The notes under the pieces are model-generated. The model worked only from the letters and a program-made list of their open reading frames with translations. It had not been told where the DNA came from and did no database searches. From a bacterium (GTDB taxonomy: Bacteria > Acidobacteriota > Polarisedimenticolia > Polarisedimenticolales > Polarisedimenticolaceae): a DNA stretch of 64,000 nt. Positions 17,877 through 26,247 of the stretch are shown piece by piece (positions within the stretch are counted from its first letter, which is position 1; each line of letters begins with the position of its first letter). A program made the translations under genes and the position numbers. Location of the stretch: NCBI GenBank assembly GCA_024226515.1, contig JAAELQ010000293.1, positions 1 through 64,000 on the forward strand. The letters are read 5' to 3'.

Positions 17877-18245
17877 TCAGTTACGAAAGCCGTACTCCAG
17901 GACCCAGAAGCCGGGATTCAGCTCCGCCATCGGTTCGCGCAGCTTCGCCAGTTCCTGTTCGGGGCCGTGGACCTGCAGGTCGGTCAGTTCCGCCTTGCCC
18001 GAGCCGAGCAGTTCCTGCAGCAGCGGCCCCACGTTGCCCAGATGGGCCAGAGCCGCGTCACCGTCCGCGTACCCCTCACGGCAGTGGAACTTGTCGCCGC
18101 AAGTCGAGAAGCCGTAGTAGAGACACCCGGGCTCGGATCGGGTCAACTCGACGAACTTCTCCAGGTAGGATCGAACGCTCTCCTCTTCGCCATTCTTGAT
18201 AACGAAGTAGGGTTGAATCGTCACACATCGATCGTCGGTTGCCAC
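17877..18245 (-). CDS. Antibiotic biosynthesis monooxygenase (ABM) family protein
   Basis: A 122-residue protein of the ABM/YgiN-like dimeric alpha-beta barrel family: TIQPYFVIKNGEEESVRSYL, then TRSEPGCLYYGFS, then REGYADGDAALAHLGNV. Members include quinol monooxygenases, haem-degrading enzymes and small oxygenases without cofactors. The start is GTG 18245 with GAGGAGGAA about eight bases upstream. The C terminus is about 20 residues longer than typical YgiN (PGFWVLEYGFRN). It is divergent from the glyoxalase gene across only 38 bases, so the two promoters must overlap and both may respond to reactive metabolites. Substrate unknown. Confidence 0.8.
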   Translation of the reverse strand: MATDDRCVTIQPYFVIKNGEEESVRSYLEKFVELTRSEPGCLYYGFSTCGDKFHCREGYADGDAALAHLGNVGPLLQELLGSGKAELTDLQVHGPEQELAKLREPMAELNPGFWVLEYGFRN

Positions 18246-18283
18246 GGTTGATTCCTCCTCGGCAGGCAGTCTAACCTGAGGGT

Positions 18284-18679
18284 ATGGCCAAAGCGATTCA
18301 CATGATGATCCGCGTGCTGGACGAGAAACGCTCGCTCCGCTTCTACCGCGACGTGTTCGGCCTCGAAACCGCCGATCGTGTCGACTTCGACGGTTTCTCG
18401 CTGATCTACCTGCGCAACGCGGAGAACGACTTCGAGCTGGAGCTGACGGTCAACCGCGGTTCCGCGGAGCCGTACGACCTGGGCAACGGTTACGGGCACC
18501 TGGCGTTCGTCGTCGACGACCTGGCCGCCGAGCACGCACGCATCGCCGGGCTGGGCTACGAGGCGGCCGAGATCAAGGAGCTGCACGTCGCCGGGAAGAA
18601 GCTCGCACGTTACTTCTTCATCGCCGACCCCGACGGCTACAAGATCGAGCTACTCGAACGCCACGGACGGTACCGCTGA
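18284..18679 (+). CDS. gloA: Lactoylglutathione lyase (glyoxalase I)
   Basis: A 131-residue VOC-fold enzyme that closely follows the GloA pattern. The metal ligands can be placed: H6 (IHMMIRV), E53 (ELELTVN), H72 (GYGHLAFVV) and E122 (GYKIELLE). The segment RGSAEPYDLGNGYGHLAFVV parallels the GloA core. It converts the hemithioacetal of methylglyoxal and a thiol to the lactoyl thioester in the cytoplasm. The upstream ribosome site (GAGGG) is very close to the ATG and weak. It is divergent from the ABM gene. A different VOC lyase cannot be excluded, but all four ligands and the spacing fit glyoxalase I. Confidence 0.85.
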   Translation: MAKAIHMMIRVLDEKRSLRFYRDVFGLETADRVDFDGFSLIYLRNAENDFELELTVNRGSAEPYDLGNGYGHLAFVVDDLAAEHARIAGLGYEAAEIKELHVAGKKLARYFFIADPDGYKIELLERHGRYR

Positions 18680-18792
18680 GAACGTCCGCGAGATGCCGTC
18701 GCGCCGTCCGCTGTCGATTCGCAACTCTCAGGGCGTCGTTCTACGTGGCACCGGTTGACGCGATGCGCCCGGCTGTAAGATGATCTCGCCAC

Positions 18793-18800
18793 AAGGAGGT
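18793..18800 (+). promoter_or_regulatory. AAGGAGGT site selecting GTG 18805
   Basis: A near-perfect Shine-Dalgarno. The first GTG of the frame (18799) lies inside this site, so translation starts at GTG 18805. Confidence 0.65.
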
Positions 18801-18804
18801 GCTC

Positions 18805-19476
18805 GTGACGGACTCCACCGGCGGTCCCGCCTACCGCCCTTCGGCCACCATCGGAACCGTGGCGGCGCTCGCGATTCTCTTCACCGGCGTCGCTTACGCG
18901 GCCGTCACGCTGGCCGATGGCTACGGCCGTTCGTCGTACCCGACGTGGGACGAGTTCGATGCCGAGGTCTCCGGGGACGCCGAGGCCATGCTGCTCCTGG
19001 TGGTCGGTCTCTCGGCTTTCGTACTGCTCGTGACGTGGCTCCTGGGCATCGTGCTGTTCTGCGTCTGGCTGCATCGCGTCGCCACCAATGCGCGAACGCT
19101 GGGTATCCGGAACCTGGAATTCACACCGGGCTGGGCCGTGGGCTACTTCTTCATCCCCTTCCTGAATCTGTTCAAGCCGTACCAGGCAGTGAAGGAGATC
19201 TGGCAGTCGAGCGACCCGGAGGCCGAGCCGGATTTCTGGAGCAACAGGTCGAGTTCCCTCGTCGGCTACTGGTGGATGTTCTGGCTGCTCGGAAACGTCG
19301 GCGGTCGAGTGCTGGACTCCGCCGCCAAACGGACCAGCGACGCATCGATCGCCATGCTGCTCGCCGCCGCTGACGCGGCGCTGCTGCTCACCGCGGCGGT
19401 GCTGGCCACGCTGGTGATCCGTGGGATCGTCCAGCGCCAACACGTCAAGGCGCAACGGGCGGAAAGCGCACCATGA
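18805..19476 (+). CDS. DUF4328-type multi-pass membrane protein
   Basis: A 223-residue integral membrane protein. Hydrophobic segments lie near residues 15-35, 55-85, 115-135, 150-170 and 185-205. The middle contains the DUF4328 signature: FCVWLHRVATNARTLG, then FTPGWAVGYFFIPFLNLFKP, then a WW pair in SLVGYWWMFWLLGN. DUF4328 proteins have no known function; many are fused to or near regulatory kinases in Gram-positives. Here it stands alone, in the same direction as gloA, 125 bases downstream. The start is GTG 18805, set by AAGGAGGT. Family assignment is from memory of the motif. Confidence 0.8.
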   Translation: MTDSTGGPAYRPSATIGTVAALAILFTGVAYAAVTLADGYGRSSYPTWDEFDAEVSGDAEAMLLLVVGLSAFVLLVTWLLGIVLFCVWLHRVATNARTLGIRNLEFTPGWAVGYFFIPFLNLFKPYQAVKEIWQSSDPEAEPDFWSNRSSSLVGYWWMFWLLGNVGGRVLDSAAKRTSDASIAMLLAAADAALLLTAAVLATLVIRGIVQRQHVKAQRAESAP

Positions 19477-19540
19477 CCCAGGCATGCCGATCAGAATCTC
19501 CGGAGGGTCTTTTCTGACCGCGGAGGTCGGGGTCGGCGGA

Positions 19541-20180
19541 TTACTCGGGGCAACCCGGCGCCGGCGGCCGGTCGATACCCTCCCCGTCACGCCCCAGCAC
19601 TTCCTCCGCCCCGGGGATCTCCGCCGTGACGAGGAAGAAGTAGGTCTGCCCGACCGACGGGCTCCCCGGAACAACCGTGCGCGGCCCCGGGACACCCGCG
19701 CGAAAGCAGGCGCCGTAGCTCGCGGGCAGCTCGGCGATCAGGCCGCGGTAGACGTTGTAGCCCGTCGCACCCTCCTCCGGATGCCATTCGAGCAACGGAG
19801 TCGTGGCCCCACCCGGGAGGCTCGAGGCGGAGACGCCGCCGACCTCGCCGTCGTCGAAATCGCAGACGTCGCCGACGCCGTCGGAGTCGCGATCGCGCTG
19901 CAGGCGGTTGCCGTCCAGCGGGCAGTTGTCATCGCACTGCTGCTTGATGCGATCCGGGCACGGGTCGTAGGTCCCGTCGCCGTCGTCCTCGGGCACACCG
20001 TCGTCGTCCCGATCGAACTCGGCGGCGTTGTGCGTTCCGTCGCCGTCGATGTCGGCATCGCACGCGTTGCCGAGTCCGTCGCCGTCCCGATCCCCCTGCC
20101 CCGGATCGGGGTCGTTCGGGCACACGTCGCACGGGTCGCCCCGGCCGTCCGCGTCGCCGTCGCACTGCTCATCCGGAGTC
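19541..20180 (-). repeat. Inverted partner of the 14940-15573 TSP3/C-terminal segment
   Basis: Encodes the last about 210 residues of the minus-strand TSP3 protein and matches the end of the 11935-15573 gene in order, spacing and most residues, including the CDADIDGDG, DGVPEDDGDG and CDFDDGEVGG blocks and the closing module. Confidence 0.75.
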
Positions 20181-21463
20181 GCGGCGTTCTGGTCGCAGTC
20201 GGCGGGCGGGTTGGCGGCGAGCGGACAGTTGTCCGCGTCCTCGCACACCCCGTCCCCGTCCCAGTCCTGCGCGGGCACGATCTCGAAGACGAAGGCGTCG
20301 CTGCTCCGATCGGCCAGCTCGCACTGCAGCGTGACGTGGCTATTGCCCGGGCAGTCGTCGGGCGACGACGTCGTCGTGCCGGCGACGGCCTCCGTGAACA
20401 GGTCCTCGATCGCGCCGGCGGGCCGGTAATCCAGCGTCGGCATCTGTCGCGCCAGCACCGCGGTGAAGCCGAGCGCTAGCCCGGGCCCGAATCCGGGACA
20501 GCTACAGGCCGCCGGGCAACCGGTGCAGTCGAAGACGCTCCACGGAACCGCAATCTCGAGCCTGGCCCGCGGATGTACGCCAACTCCGAATGCGTTCGGA
20601 CTGACGAGGACCGGGATGGAAGTGCCGGGGATCGGCAGCCACACACCGCCCACGTTCTCCATCACCGCCACGTGATCCTCCAGGCCGATCAGCCACCGGA
20701 AGAGATCGATCACCAGCAGGTGATCCGGGGTCGGCTCCAGGCACGAACCCGTGCCGACTTCCGCGGCCGGCCCCACGGTACCCAGGTTGACGCAGACCTG
20801 CGACATGTCGCACGTGTTGTCCGGCGGCGTCGGATCGCAGACGACTCCGCAGACAGCGGGCCGGCCGAGTGGCGGCGGCTCGGTCGACACCGCGCAGAAA
20901 TGGCAGTCGGCGTCCGACGTGCACGCCCGATCCGTCGAGACGCTGCAGTTGCCGGGGTTCGTCAGCACGAAGGCCGGATCGTACCAGGAGGCGATTCCCC
21001 CGGGTGCGAAGTCGATCGCGAGCTGGATCGTGGGCAACGACGCCGCCTCGGGGTGGAGCCACAGTTCGAACGCGACGTACAGGTTCGTCGTGTCCTGCGC
21101 CAGCGCCACGGTCGCGAGGTCGTTGACCGCGCCGTCCGAGTGGTCGTCCCACCAGACGAGCTCCGTCCTGCTGCCGAGGTCGACGCAAGGGCCGTCGCCG
21201 AAGCAGTCCGCGTCGGTCTCGCACGCCAGGTCGGGGTCGGCGCTGCACGTTCCGCAGTCGAACCTACCGCCGCTGTTCTCGACCCTGCCGCCCTGGTTCG
21301 CGGTGTTGGACGGCGCGCCGAAGCACCAGTCTTCCACGAGAGTGTCCATGACTCGCGCCTGGGCACGCGCGACGCTCGAGCCGGCGAGGGCGCACGACAG
21401 CGCAGCGATCGCGACGAGCGACAACGAAACAATTCGTCCCCGAAACGGCAGTCGGCAGCGCAT
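19541..21463 (-). CDS. Secreted TSP3-repeat protein with shared C-terminal module
   Basis: A 640-residue exported protein. ATG 21463 gives a signal peptide (IVSLSLVAIAALSCALAGSS). The longer open frame to 21913 is antisense to the cytochrome gene and not used. The first 400 residues include a beta-sandwich-like domain (LYVAFELWLHPEA, LPTIQLAIDFAPG) resembling surface or carbohydrate-binding folds, with several disulfide knots of the form ACxxDADC (DLACETDADC, DRACTSDADC). TSP3 calcium repeats follow from about residue 400 (DGVCEDADNCPLAANP and others). The final 85 residues are the recurrent module (LEWHPEEGATGYNVYRG, GQTYFFLVTAEIPG, ending PGCPE). Likely anchored or displayed at the surface; function unknown. 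Confidence 0.83.
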   Translation of the reverse strand: MRCRLPFRGRIVSLSLVAIAALSCALAGSSVARAQARVMDTLVEDWCFGAPSNTANQGGRVENSGGRFDCGTCSADPDLACETDADCFGDGPCVDLGSRTELVWWDDHSDGAVNDLATVALAQDTTNLYVAFELWLHPEAASLPTIQLAIDFAPGGIASWYDPAFVLTNPGNCSVSTDRACTSDADCHFCAVSTEPPPLGRPAVCGVVCDPTPPDNTCDMSQVCVNLGTVGPAAEVGTGSCLEPTPDHLLVIDLFRWLIGLEDHVAVMENVGGVWLPIPGTSIPVLVSPNAFGVGVHPRARLEIAVPWSVFDCTGCPAACSCPGFGPGLALGFTAVLARQMPTLDYRPAGAIEDLFTEAVAGTTTSSPDDCPGNSHVTLQCELADRSSDAFVFEIVPAQDWDGDGVCEDADNCPLAANPPADCDQNAATPDEQCDGDADGRGDPCDVCPNDPDPGQGDRDGDGLGNACDADIDGDGTHNAAEFDRDDDGVPEDDGDGTYDPCPDRIKQQCDDNCPLDGNRLQRDRDSDGVGDVCDFDDGEVGGVSASSLPGGATTPLLEWHPEEGATGYNVYRGLIAELPASYGACFRAGVPGPRTVVPGSPSVGQTYFFLVTAEIPGAEEVLGRDGEGIDRPPAPGCPE

Positions 21464-21671
21464 CTGGTCTCCGTTCGAAGGGCCGGGAAGGCCCCGAAAC
21501 CTGCACCGATCATATGCGAAGCGAGGCCGGCACGGGCGCTTCCGCGGTGGGGATCGCCCTAAAAGGACCAGTTCCATCCGCTTTTGAGCACCCGAAAGCG
21601 CTGCCGCTCGCCTCCCGAACTCCGGAACCGGCGTAGATTGCTCGAACAACGCGTTTTCTGGGGGGGAAACC

Positions 21672-22571
21672 ATGCAGCATGCTCTTCGTTCGGATTCCTG
21701 TGCGCGCCGCGCCCACCGGCGCCTCGCGCTCGCGATCGGCATCGTCTTTGTTGGCGTCTGTCTGGGATCGACCGCGGCGACGGCCGACGCCTTCCGCGGC
21801 GGCGCCCTGTACGACAAGTGGTGGGCGGTCAACGCGGCGCCGGAACCCACGATGGACCACCCGCTGTATCCCCCGGAGGGATCGAGGTCCGGCAGCACGA
21901 CCCACCGCTGCAAGGAGTGCCACGGCTGGGACTACAAGGGCGTGGACGGCGCCTACGGCATCGGCTCCTCGCACTTCACCGGAATCTCCGGCGTGTTCGG
22001 CTCGACGCTCTCCGCCGCCGAGATGTTCGACCTGATCAAGAGCGCGGACGGTGACGGAACGGGCGGGACCGTGGTCAACGGACACGGATTCGGCGCCCTG
22101 GGCCTGTCCGACGCCGACATCGACGACCTCGTCGAGTTCCTGCAGACCCTGGTGATCGACACGGACAACTACATCGACGCCGGCGCGCAGTTCATCGGCG
22201 ACGCCGCACAGGGCGACGCGCTGTACAACGGCGCCGCACTGTGCGCGGCCTGTCACGGCGCGAACGGGACGCAGATCAACTTCGGCACGACCGAGGATCC
22301 CGTGTTCATCGGCACGGTCGCCGTGGAGAATCCCTGGGAGTTCATCCACAAGGTGCGCTTCGGTCAGCCGGACGGCTCGATGCCGAGCTACGTGCTCAAC
22401 GGAGGCACGAACCAGGACGCGGCCGACATCGGCCTGCACGCGCAGAGCCTGCCGACCGGCGGCGGCGGCGGTCCCAGGCCCGACGTGATCCCCACCGTTT
22501 CCGAGTGGGGCGCGCTGCTGCTCGCGCTTGGCCTGCTGCTCGTCGGAGTGCGGGTCTTCACCAGAAGCTGA
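21672..22571 (+). CDS. Di-haem c-type cytochrome with IPTL-CTERM-like tail
   Basis: A 299-residue exported cytochrome. The signal peptide is about 40 residues long. Two haem-attachment motifs are visible, CKECH near residue 78 and CAACH near 194, each in its own domain. A Met near the end of the second domain (GSMPSYVL) is a plausible axial ligand. After a Gly-rich linker the protein ends IPTVSEWGALLLALG, a hydrophobic helix and RVFTRS. This fits the IPTLxxWG-CTERM sorting-signal pattern (PTxSEWG, transmembrane helix, basic tail), which in known systems is cut by a dedicated exosortase. The cytochrome would then be attached outside the inner membrane. ATG 21672 follows a G-rich ribosome site. 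Divergent from the TSP3 gene across 208 bases. Confidence 0.87.
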   Translation: MQHALRSDSCARRAHRRLALAIGIVFVGVCLGSTAATADAFRGGALYDKWWAVNAAPEPTMDHPLYPPEGSRSGSTTHRCKECHGWDYKGVDGAYGIGSSHFTGISGVFGSTLSAAEMFDLIKSADGDGTGGTVVNGHGFGALGLSDADIDDLVEFLQTLVIDTDNYIDAGAQFIGDAAQGDALYNGAALCAACHGANGTQINFGTTEDPVFIGTVAVENPWEFIHKVRFGQPDGSMPSYVLNGGTNQDAADIGLHAQSLPTGGGGGPRPDVIPTVSEWGALLLALGLLLVGVRVFTRS

Positions 22572-22589
22572 ACTCTGTCGCGCGGCCCC

Positions 22590-23966
22590 TCAGCGCCCGA
22601 CCGAGGCCTCGGCGCCCGCCTCGGCGCCGAGCTCCGTCAGCTTGCTCTGTGCCGTCGGACCGAGGCCGGGATCCGGCGAGAGCTCGCGCCACAGCGCGAT
22701 CGCCCTGTCGACGTGCCCCAGTCGCTCCATCGTCAGCGCGAGGTTCATCTTGGCCTCGGGCCAGTCGCCGTCACGCAATTCCAGCGCTCGCTCGTAAGCT
22801 GCCGCCGCGTCGGCGAAGCGACGGTCGAGGTAGTAGGCGTTGCCCTGGTAGAGCCGTAACTCTTGCCCTCCGTCCTCGAGTTCCATGCCCTGCTTCAGCA
22901 GGTGCTGCGCTTCGTCGAAGTCGGCCTGGCGCATCGCGACCAGCGCCGCACCGCCCAGGGCGGCGGCCGAGTCGGGACGGACCTCCAGCGCCGCCTGAAA
23001 CTGGTCGCCGGCGTACGCGATCTCTCGGCGCACGTCGCCGCCGCGCTCGATCCTCACGTCGACGTCGGGCACCAACGGGATCGGCTCGGCGAGCCCGGAG
23101 GGTGTCCCGGCCTTCGAGCGGGCCTGGGCCAGATACGCAGCGCCGAGATTCACACGACCCGCGACGCTCTGCGGAAATTCCTGAACGAACAGAGACAACC
23201 GTTTGATCGCCTTCTCGAGTTGGTTGGTGCGCAAGAGCTGCGTACCGCTGTCGAAGGCGCGAATCGATACGCGCAACTGCTTCTTGAACTGCCTCAACGC
23301 TTCGATTCGATCGTCGAAGCTCGGATGCGTGTCGTCCTCGTCGGACCGCGGCAGATCCTTCTTCAGCCGGCCGAGCGAGGCGGCGGCCCGGGAAAACTTG
23401 AAGTCGGCCCTAACCATGTAAAGTGCGCCGAAGCGGTCGGCCTCTAGCTCTTCCTGACGACCCAGTCGAGCGCCGACGAGACGGAGCAGAGCCGCCGACT
23501 CCGTCGTGCCCTCCACGGCGTGACGCACCTGCTCCTGTCGCACGTGATGCCGCAGGGTCGGATGAGCCATCTCATGGGCCAGGACGAACGCCAGCTCGTC
23601 GTCGTCGCTGAACCGCTTTCCGATGGCCTCGGGAACGAGGATCGTTCCTCCAGGGATCGAGTAAGCGTTGAGCTCCTCGCCCTCGATCGCGATGAAGCGA
23701 TAGAACATGTGCGGCCGATCGCTGACCTCGGCCAGCCGCGCGCCGATCTCGTCGATCCGTTCGTGGAACCGCGCGTCGTCGCTCTCGGGATGCCGTGCCA
23801 GGAAGGCCTCGAGCATCCTGTCACCGAGCACCGCCTCCTGGATCGGGGTCACGATGAGGCCGTCGTCCGCAGCGGCCTGCGCCGTGCAGCAGGCAGCCAC
23901 CAGCGAGAGCAGGCCGGCTCGCAGGACACTCGAACGCCGCGGCTTGTCGAAGGTGATACGATTCAT
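22590..23966 (-). CDS. M48-family zinc metalloprotease with TPR repeats (BepA-like)
   Basis: A 458-residue periplasmic protein. The signal peptide includes LLSLVAACCTAQAAA. The M48 catalytic site is complete: HEMAH at 131-135 binds zinc with H131 and H135, and E173 of EELEAD is the third ligand. GGTILVPEAIGKRF precedes it as in the family. From about residue 215 the protein is TPR-like (QLEKAIKRLSLFVQEFPQSV, then RFADAAAAYERALELRDGDW). The arrangement matches BepA-type proteases, which maintain the outer membrane by cutting misassembled BamA/LptD intermediates. Substrates here are inferred. GGGAG lies upstream of ATG 23966. Convergent with the cytochrome gene, 18 bases apart. Confidence 0.88.
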   Translation of the reverse strand: MNRITFDKPRRSSVLRAGLLSLVAACCTAQAAADDGLIVTPIQEAVLGDRMLEAFLARHPESDDARFHERIDEIGARLAEVSDRPHMFYRFIAIEGEELNAYSIPGGTILVPEAIGKRFSDDDELAFVLAHEMAHPTLRHHVRQEQVRHAVEGTTESAALLRLVGARLGRQEELEADRFGALYMVRADFKFSRAAASLGRLKKDLPRSDEDDTHPSFDDRIEALRQFKKQLRVSIRAFDSGTQLLRTNQLEKAIKRLSLFVQEFPQSVAGRVNLGAAYLAQARSKAGTPSGLAEPIPLVPDVDVRIERGGDVRREIAYAGDQFQAALEVRPDSAAALGGAALVAMRQADFDEAQHLLKQGMELEDGGQELRLYQGNAYYLDRRFADAAAAYERALELRDGDWPEAKMNLALTMERLGHVDRAIALWRELSPDPGLGPTAQSKLTELGAEAGAEASVGR

Positions 23967-24005
23967 GGCAACTCCCGCCCCCGCAGGATCCTTGCCGAGA
24001 GTCTA

Positions 24006-24500
24006 TCAGAGCCGGTCGAGCGCATCGTCGAGGATCCGGCGCAGCGTCGCCGTCTGCGGCGCCGCCAGGCGTTGGCCGAACAGCGACGATCCGTACGCGG
24101 CGGCCAGCGAAACGCATAGACCGACGGCAACCCACAGGCCCCACGGCCGACTGTTCAGCGACCACTGCACCGTGCCGAAGATCAGGGCGAACAGGATGAA
24201 CGTCGACAGGCCGGTGTAGAGCATGGCGAAGAACGTCCACACGCTGGGGCTCGGGCCGAGCAGCCCGTCGACGACGCTCTCCCCTTCCGTCCCGTCCGAG
24301 ATCGTCACCGCGAGCACGGGCGACCACAGATGGCGCTCCGCTTCCGGAACGCGAAGCTCGACCAGCCGGTGCGGGTTCGACGCCATGTACTCGCAGGGGC
24401 ACGCGGGCTGCTTCACGTGATCGACGATGCGGGCGAGCAGCGCCTCGGGCGCGTCGGAATGCGCCGTTCGAAAACGGGGACGGACTCGGCGGACTCGCAT
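24006..24500 (-). CDS. Small membrane protein of unknown function
   Basis: A 164-residue protein. Residues 1-80 are soluble, with PACPCEYMASNPHRLVELR, a Cys pair that could bind metal. Two transmembrane helices follow near residues 87-110 (VWTFFAMLYTGLSTFILFAL) and 122-142 (WGLWVAVGLCVSLAAAYG), and the C terminus is a charged amphipathic helix (ATLRRILDDALDRL). I do not recognise the family. It lies 39 bases upstream of the M48 protease in the same direction and could be co-transcribed with it. Confidence 0.68.
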   Translation of the reverse strand: MRVRRVRPRFRTAHSDAPEALLARIVDHVKQPACPCEYMASNPHRLVELRVPEAERHLWSPVLAVTISDGTEGESVVDGLLGPSPSVWTFFAMLYTGLSTFILFALIFGTVQWSLNSRPWGLWVAVGLCVSLAAAYGSSLFGQRLAAPQTATLRRILDDALDRL

Positions 24501-24553
24501 CGGCCTATTCTACCGATCTGTTTCGCGCTGGGAAGCCCTCGCGCGCCTTCCGC

Positions 24554-26116
24554 TCAGCGCCCGCGACGATCCAGCGCCGCCCGGACACGGGCCGCGAGCT
24601 CGTCGGCCTTGAACGGTTTGACGAGCAGATCGACGTCCGCGCCGAGATCGGAGAAGCGTTCCAGCGCGTCGTCGGTGTAACCGGACATGAACAGCGTCGG
24701 CGGCGAATCGCCCGCGTCGCGCAGCTGCTGGACCATCTCCGGGCCGCTGACGTGCGGCATGATCACGTCCGTCAGCACCAGGTCGATCGCGGCCGCGTGC
24801 CGCCGGTACTGCTGCAGGCCGTCGGCGCCGTCGGCGGCGATGAGGACCGTGTAGCCCCGCTTGCCGAGTACGTCGGCGACCAGCTCGGACACGGAGGCCT
24901 CGTCCTCGACGACCAGGATGGTCTCGTCGCCGTCCAGGGATGCGTCGGCGCGAGCGTGTACGGCGCCCGAGACCGGGGCGTCGGTGACCGGCAACATCAC
25001 GTGCACGGTGGTTCCCTTGCCGATCTCGCTTTCGAGCGTCACGTCGCCGCCGCTCTGGCGCACGATCCCGTGGACCGTGGAGAGCCCGAGCCCGGTCCCC
25101 TGGCCCGCTCCCTTCCGCGTGAAGAAAGGCTCGAAGGCCCGCGAACGGGTTGTTTCGTCCATGCCCTCGCCGCTGTCCTTCACCTACAGCCGCACGTAGT
25201 CCCCGGGGGCGAGCTGGGTCGACGACGGGTCGCCGGGCGCGCGCAGCCGGCGCGTGCTGAGCGTCAACGTCCCGCCGCGCGGCATGGCGTCGCGAGCGTT
25301 GGATGCGATGTTCATCAGCACGCGCTCGAGCTGCGTGCGGTCGGCCACGACGCATACGTCGTCCCCGGTGAGCTCGGCGACGAGCTTCAGGTCCTCGCCG
25401 ATCAGCCGTTGCAGCATGTTCTTCAGCTCCCGGACCAGCTCGTTGAGATCGATCACACGCAGGGTCAGCGCCTGTCGGCGACCGAACGCAAGGAGCTGCC
25501 GCACCATCTCGGCCGCCCGCAGGCTCGCCGTCGTGATCGCGTTCACGTGCTGTTGCAGCTCGTCGCTCTGGCCCAGCTCTTGCTCCAGCAAATCCGCGTG
25601 TCCCAGGATCACGACCAGCAGGTTGTTGAAGTCGTGGGCGATCCCGCCGGCCAGCTTGCCGACGGCCTCCATCTTCTGCGAGTGCCGTAGCCGCTCTTCC
25701 AGCTCGCGCCTCTCGGTGATGTCGCGCCACACGACGTGCAGTACTGTGCGTTTCTCCTCACGCACCGGCGTCAGCAACACCTCGACGGGGAAGATCTCGC
25801 CGTCGGCGCGGCGGTGCGCCCACTCGAAGCGGTGGCTCCCCCGCTCGAAGGCGAGAGCGATCATCTCGTTGGCCTTCTCGAACGATGGGCGTCCGTCGGG
25901 CTGAAGCGGCGGGGAAAGCTCGGAGGGGTGGGTGCGCAGGACCTCCTCTCGCGAGCCGCAGCGCAGCATGCGGACGGCAGCCGCGTTGCATTCGATGAAC
26001 ACGTCCCCCTCGATGATGAGGATCGCATCCGCGGAACGCTCGAACAGCTCCCTGTATGGGTCGTGGGCGGTCAAGGGCCTCTCCGTCACGTCGAAACTCG
26101 ATTCTACTGCACGCAC
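24554..26116 (-). pseudogene. PAS/histidine kinase/receiver hybrid sensor split by in-frame TAG
   Basis: A cytoplasmic hybrid sensor kinase of about 520 residues read as two open pieces in one frame. Piece 1 (26116 to 25187, 310 residues) has a PAS domain (about 18-137), the phosphorylated H161 in GGIAHDFNNLL and the N box (N273, NIASNARDAM), and ends GDYVRL. TAG at 25184-25186 follows. Piece 2 begins VKDSGEGMD, the G1 box expected directly after that strand, then has GTGLGLSTVHG and a receiver domain with phospho-acceptor D139 in LVLTDVIMP and the Lys of LVKPF. The stop replaces one residue inside the ATPase domain (GAG to TAG would do), so the kinase should be dead unless it is read through. 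Transmembrane segments are absent. Confidence 0.85.
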
Positions 26117-26247
26117 GTGCGAGGCGGCCGGGCGCCGTGGGGAATACTCGACGATGGGGCCCGCAAGGGTCCGATGCCGGATCGCCGGGGCTCGCTCGGC
26201 CGTCTACACTGGACGCGAGGGCCGCTGCCGACGAGGGGAGGTTGACG

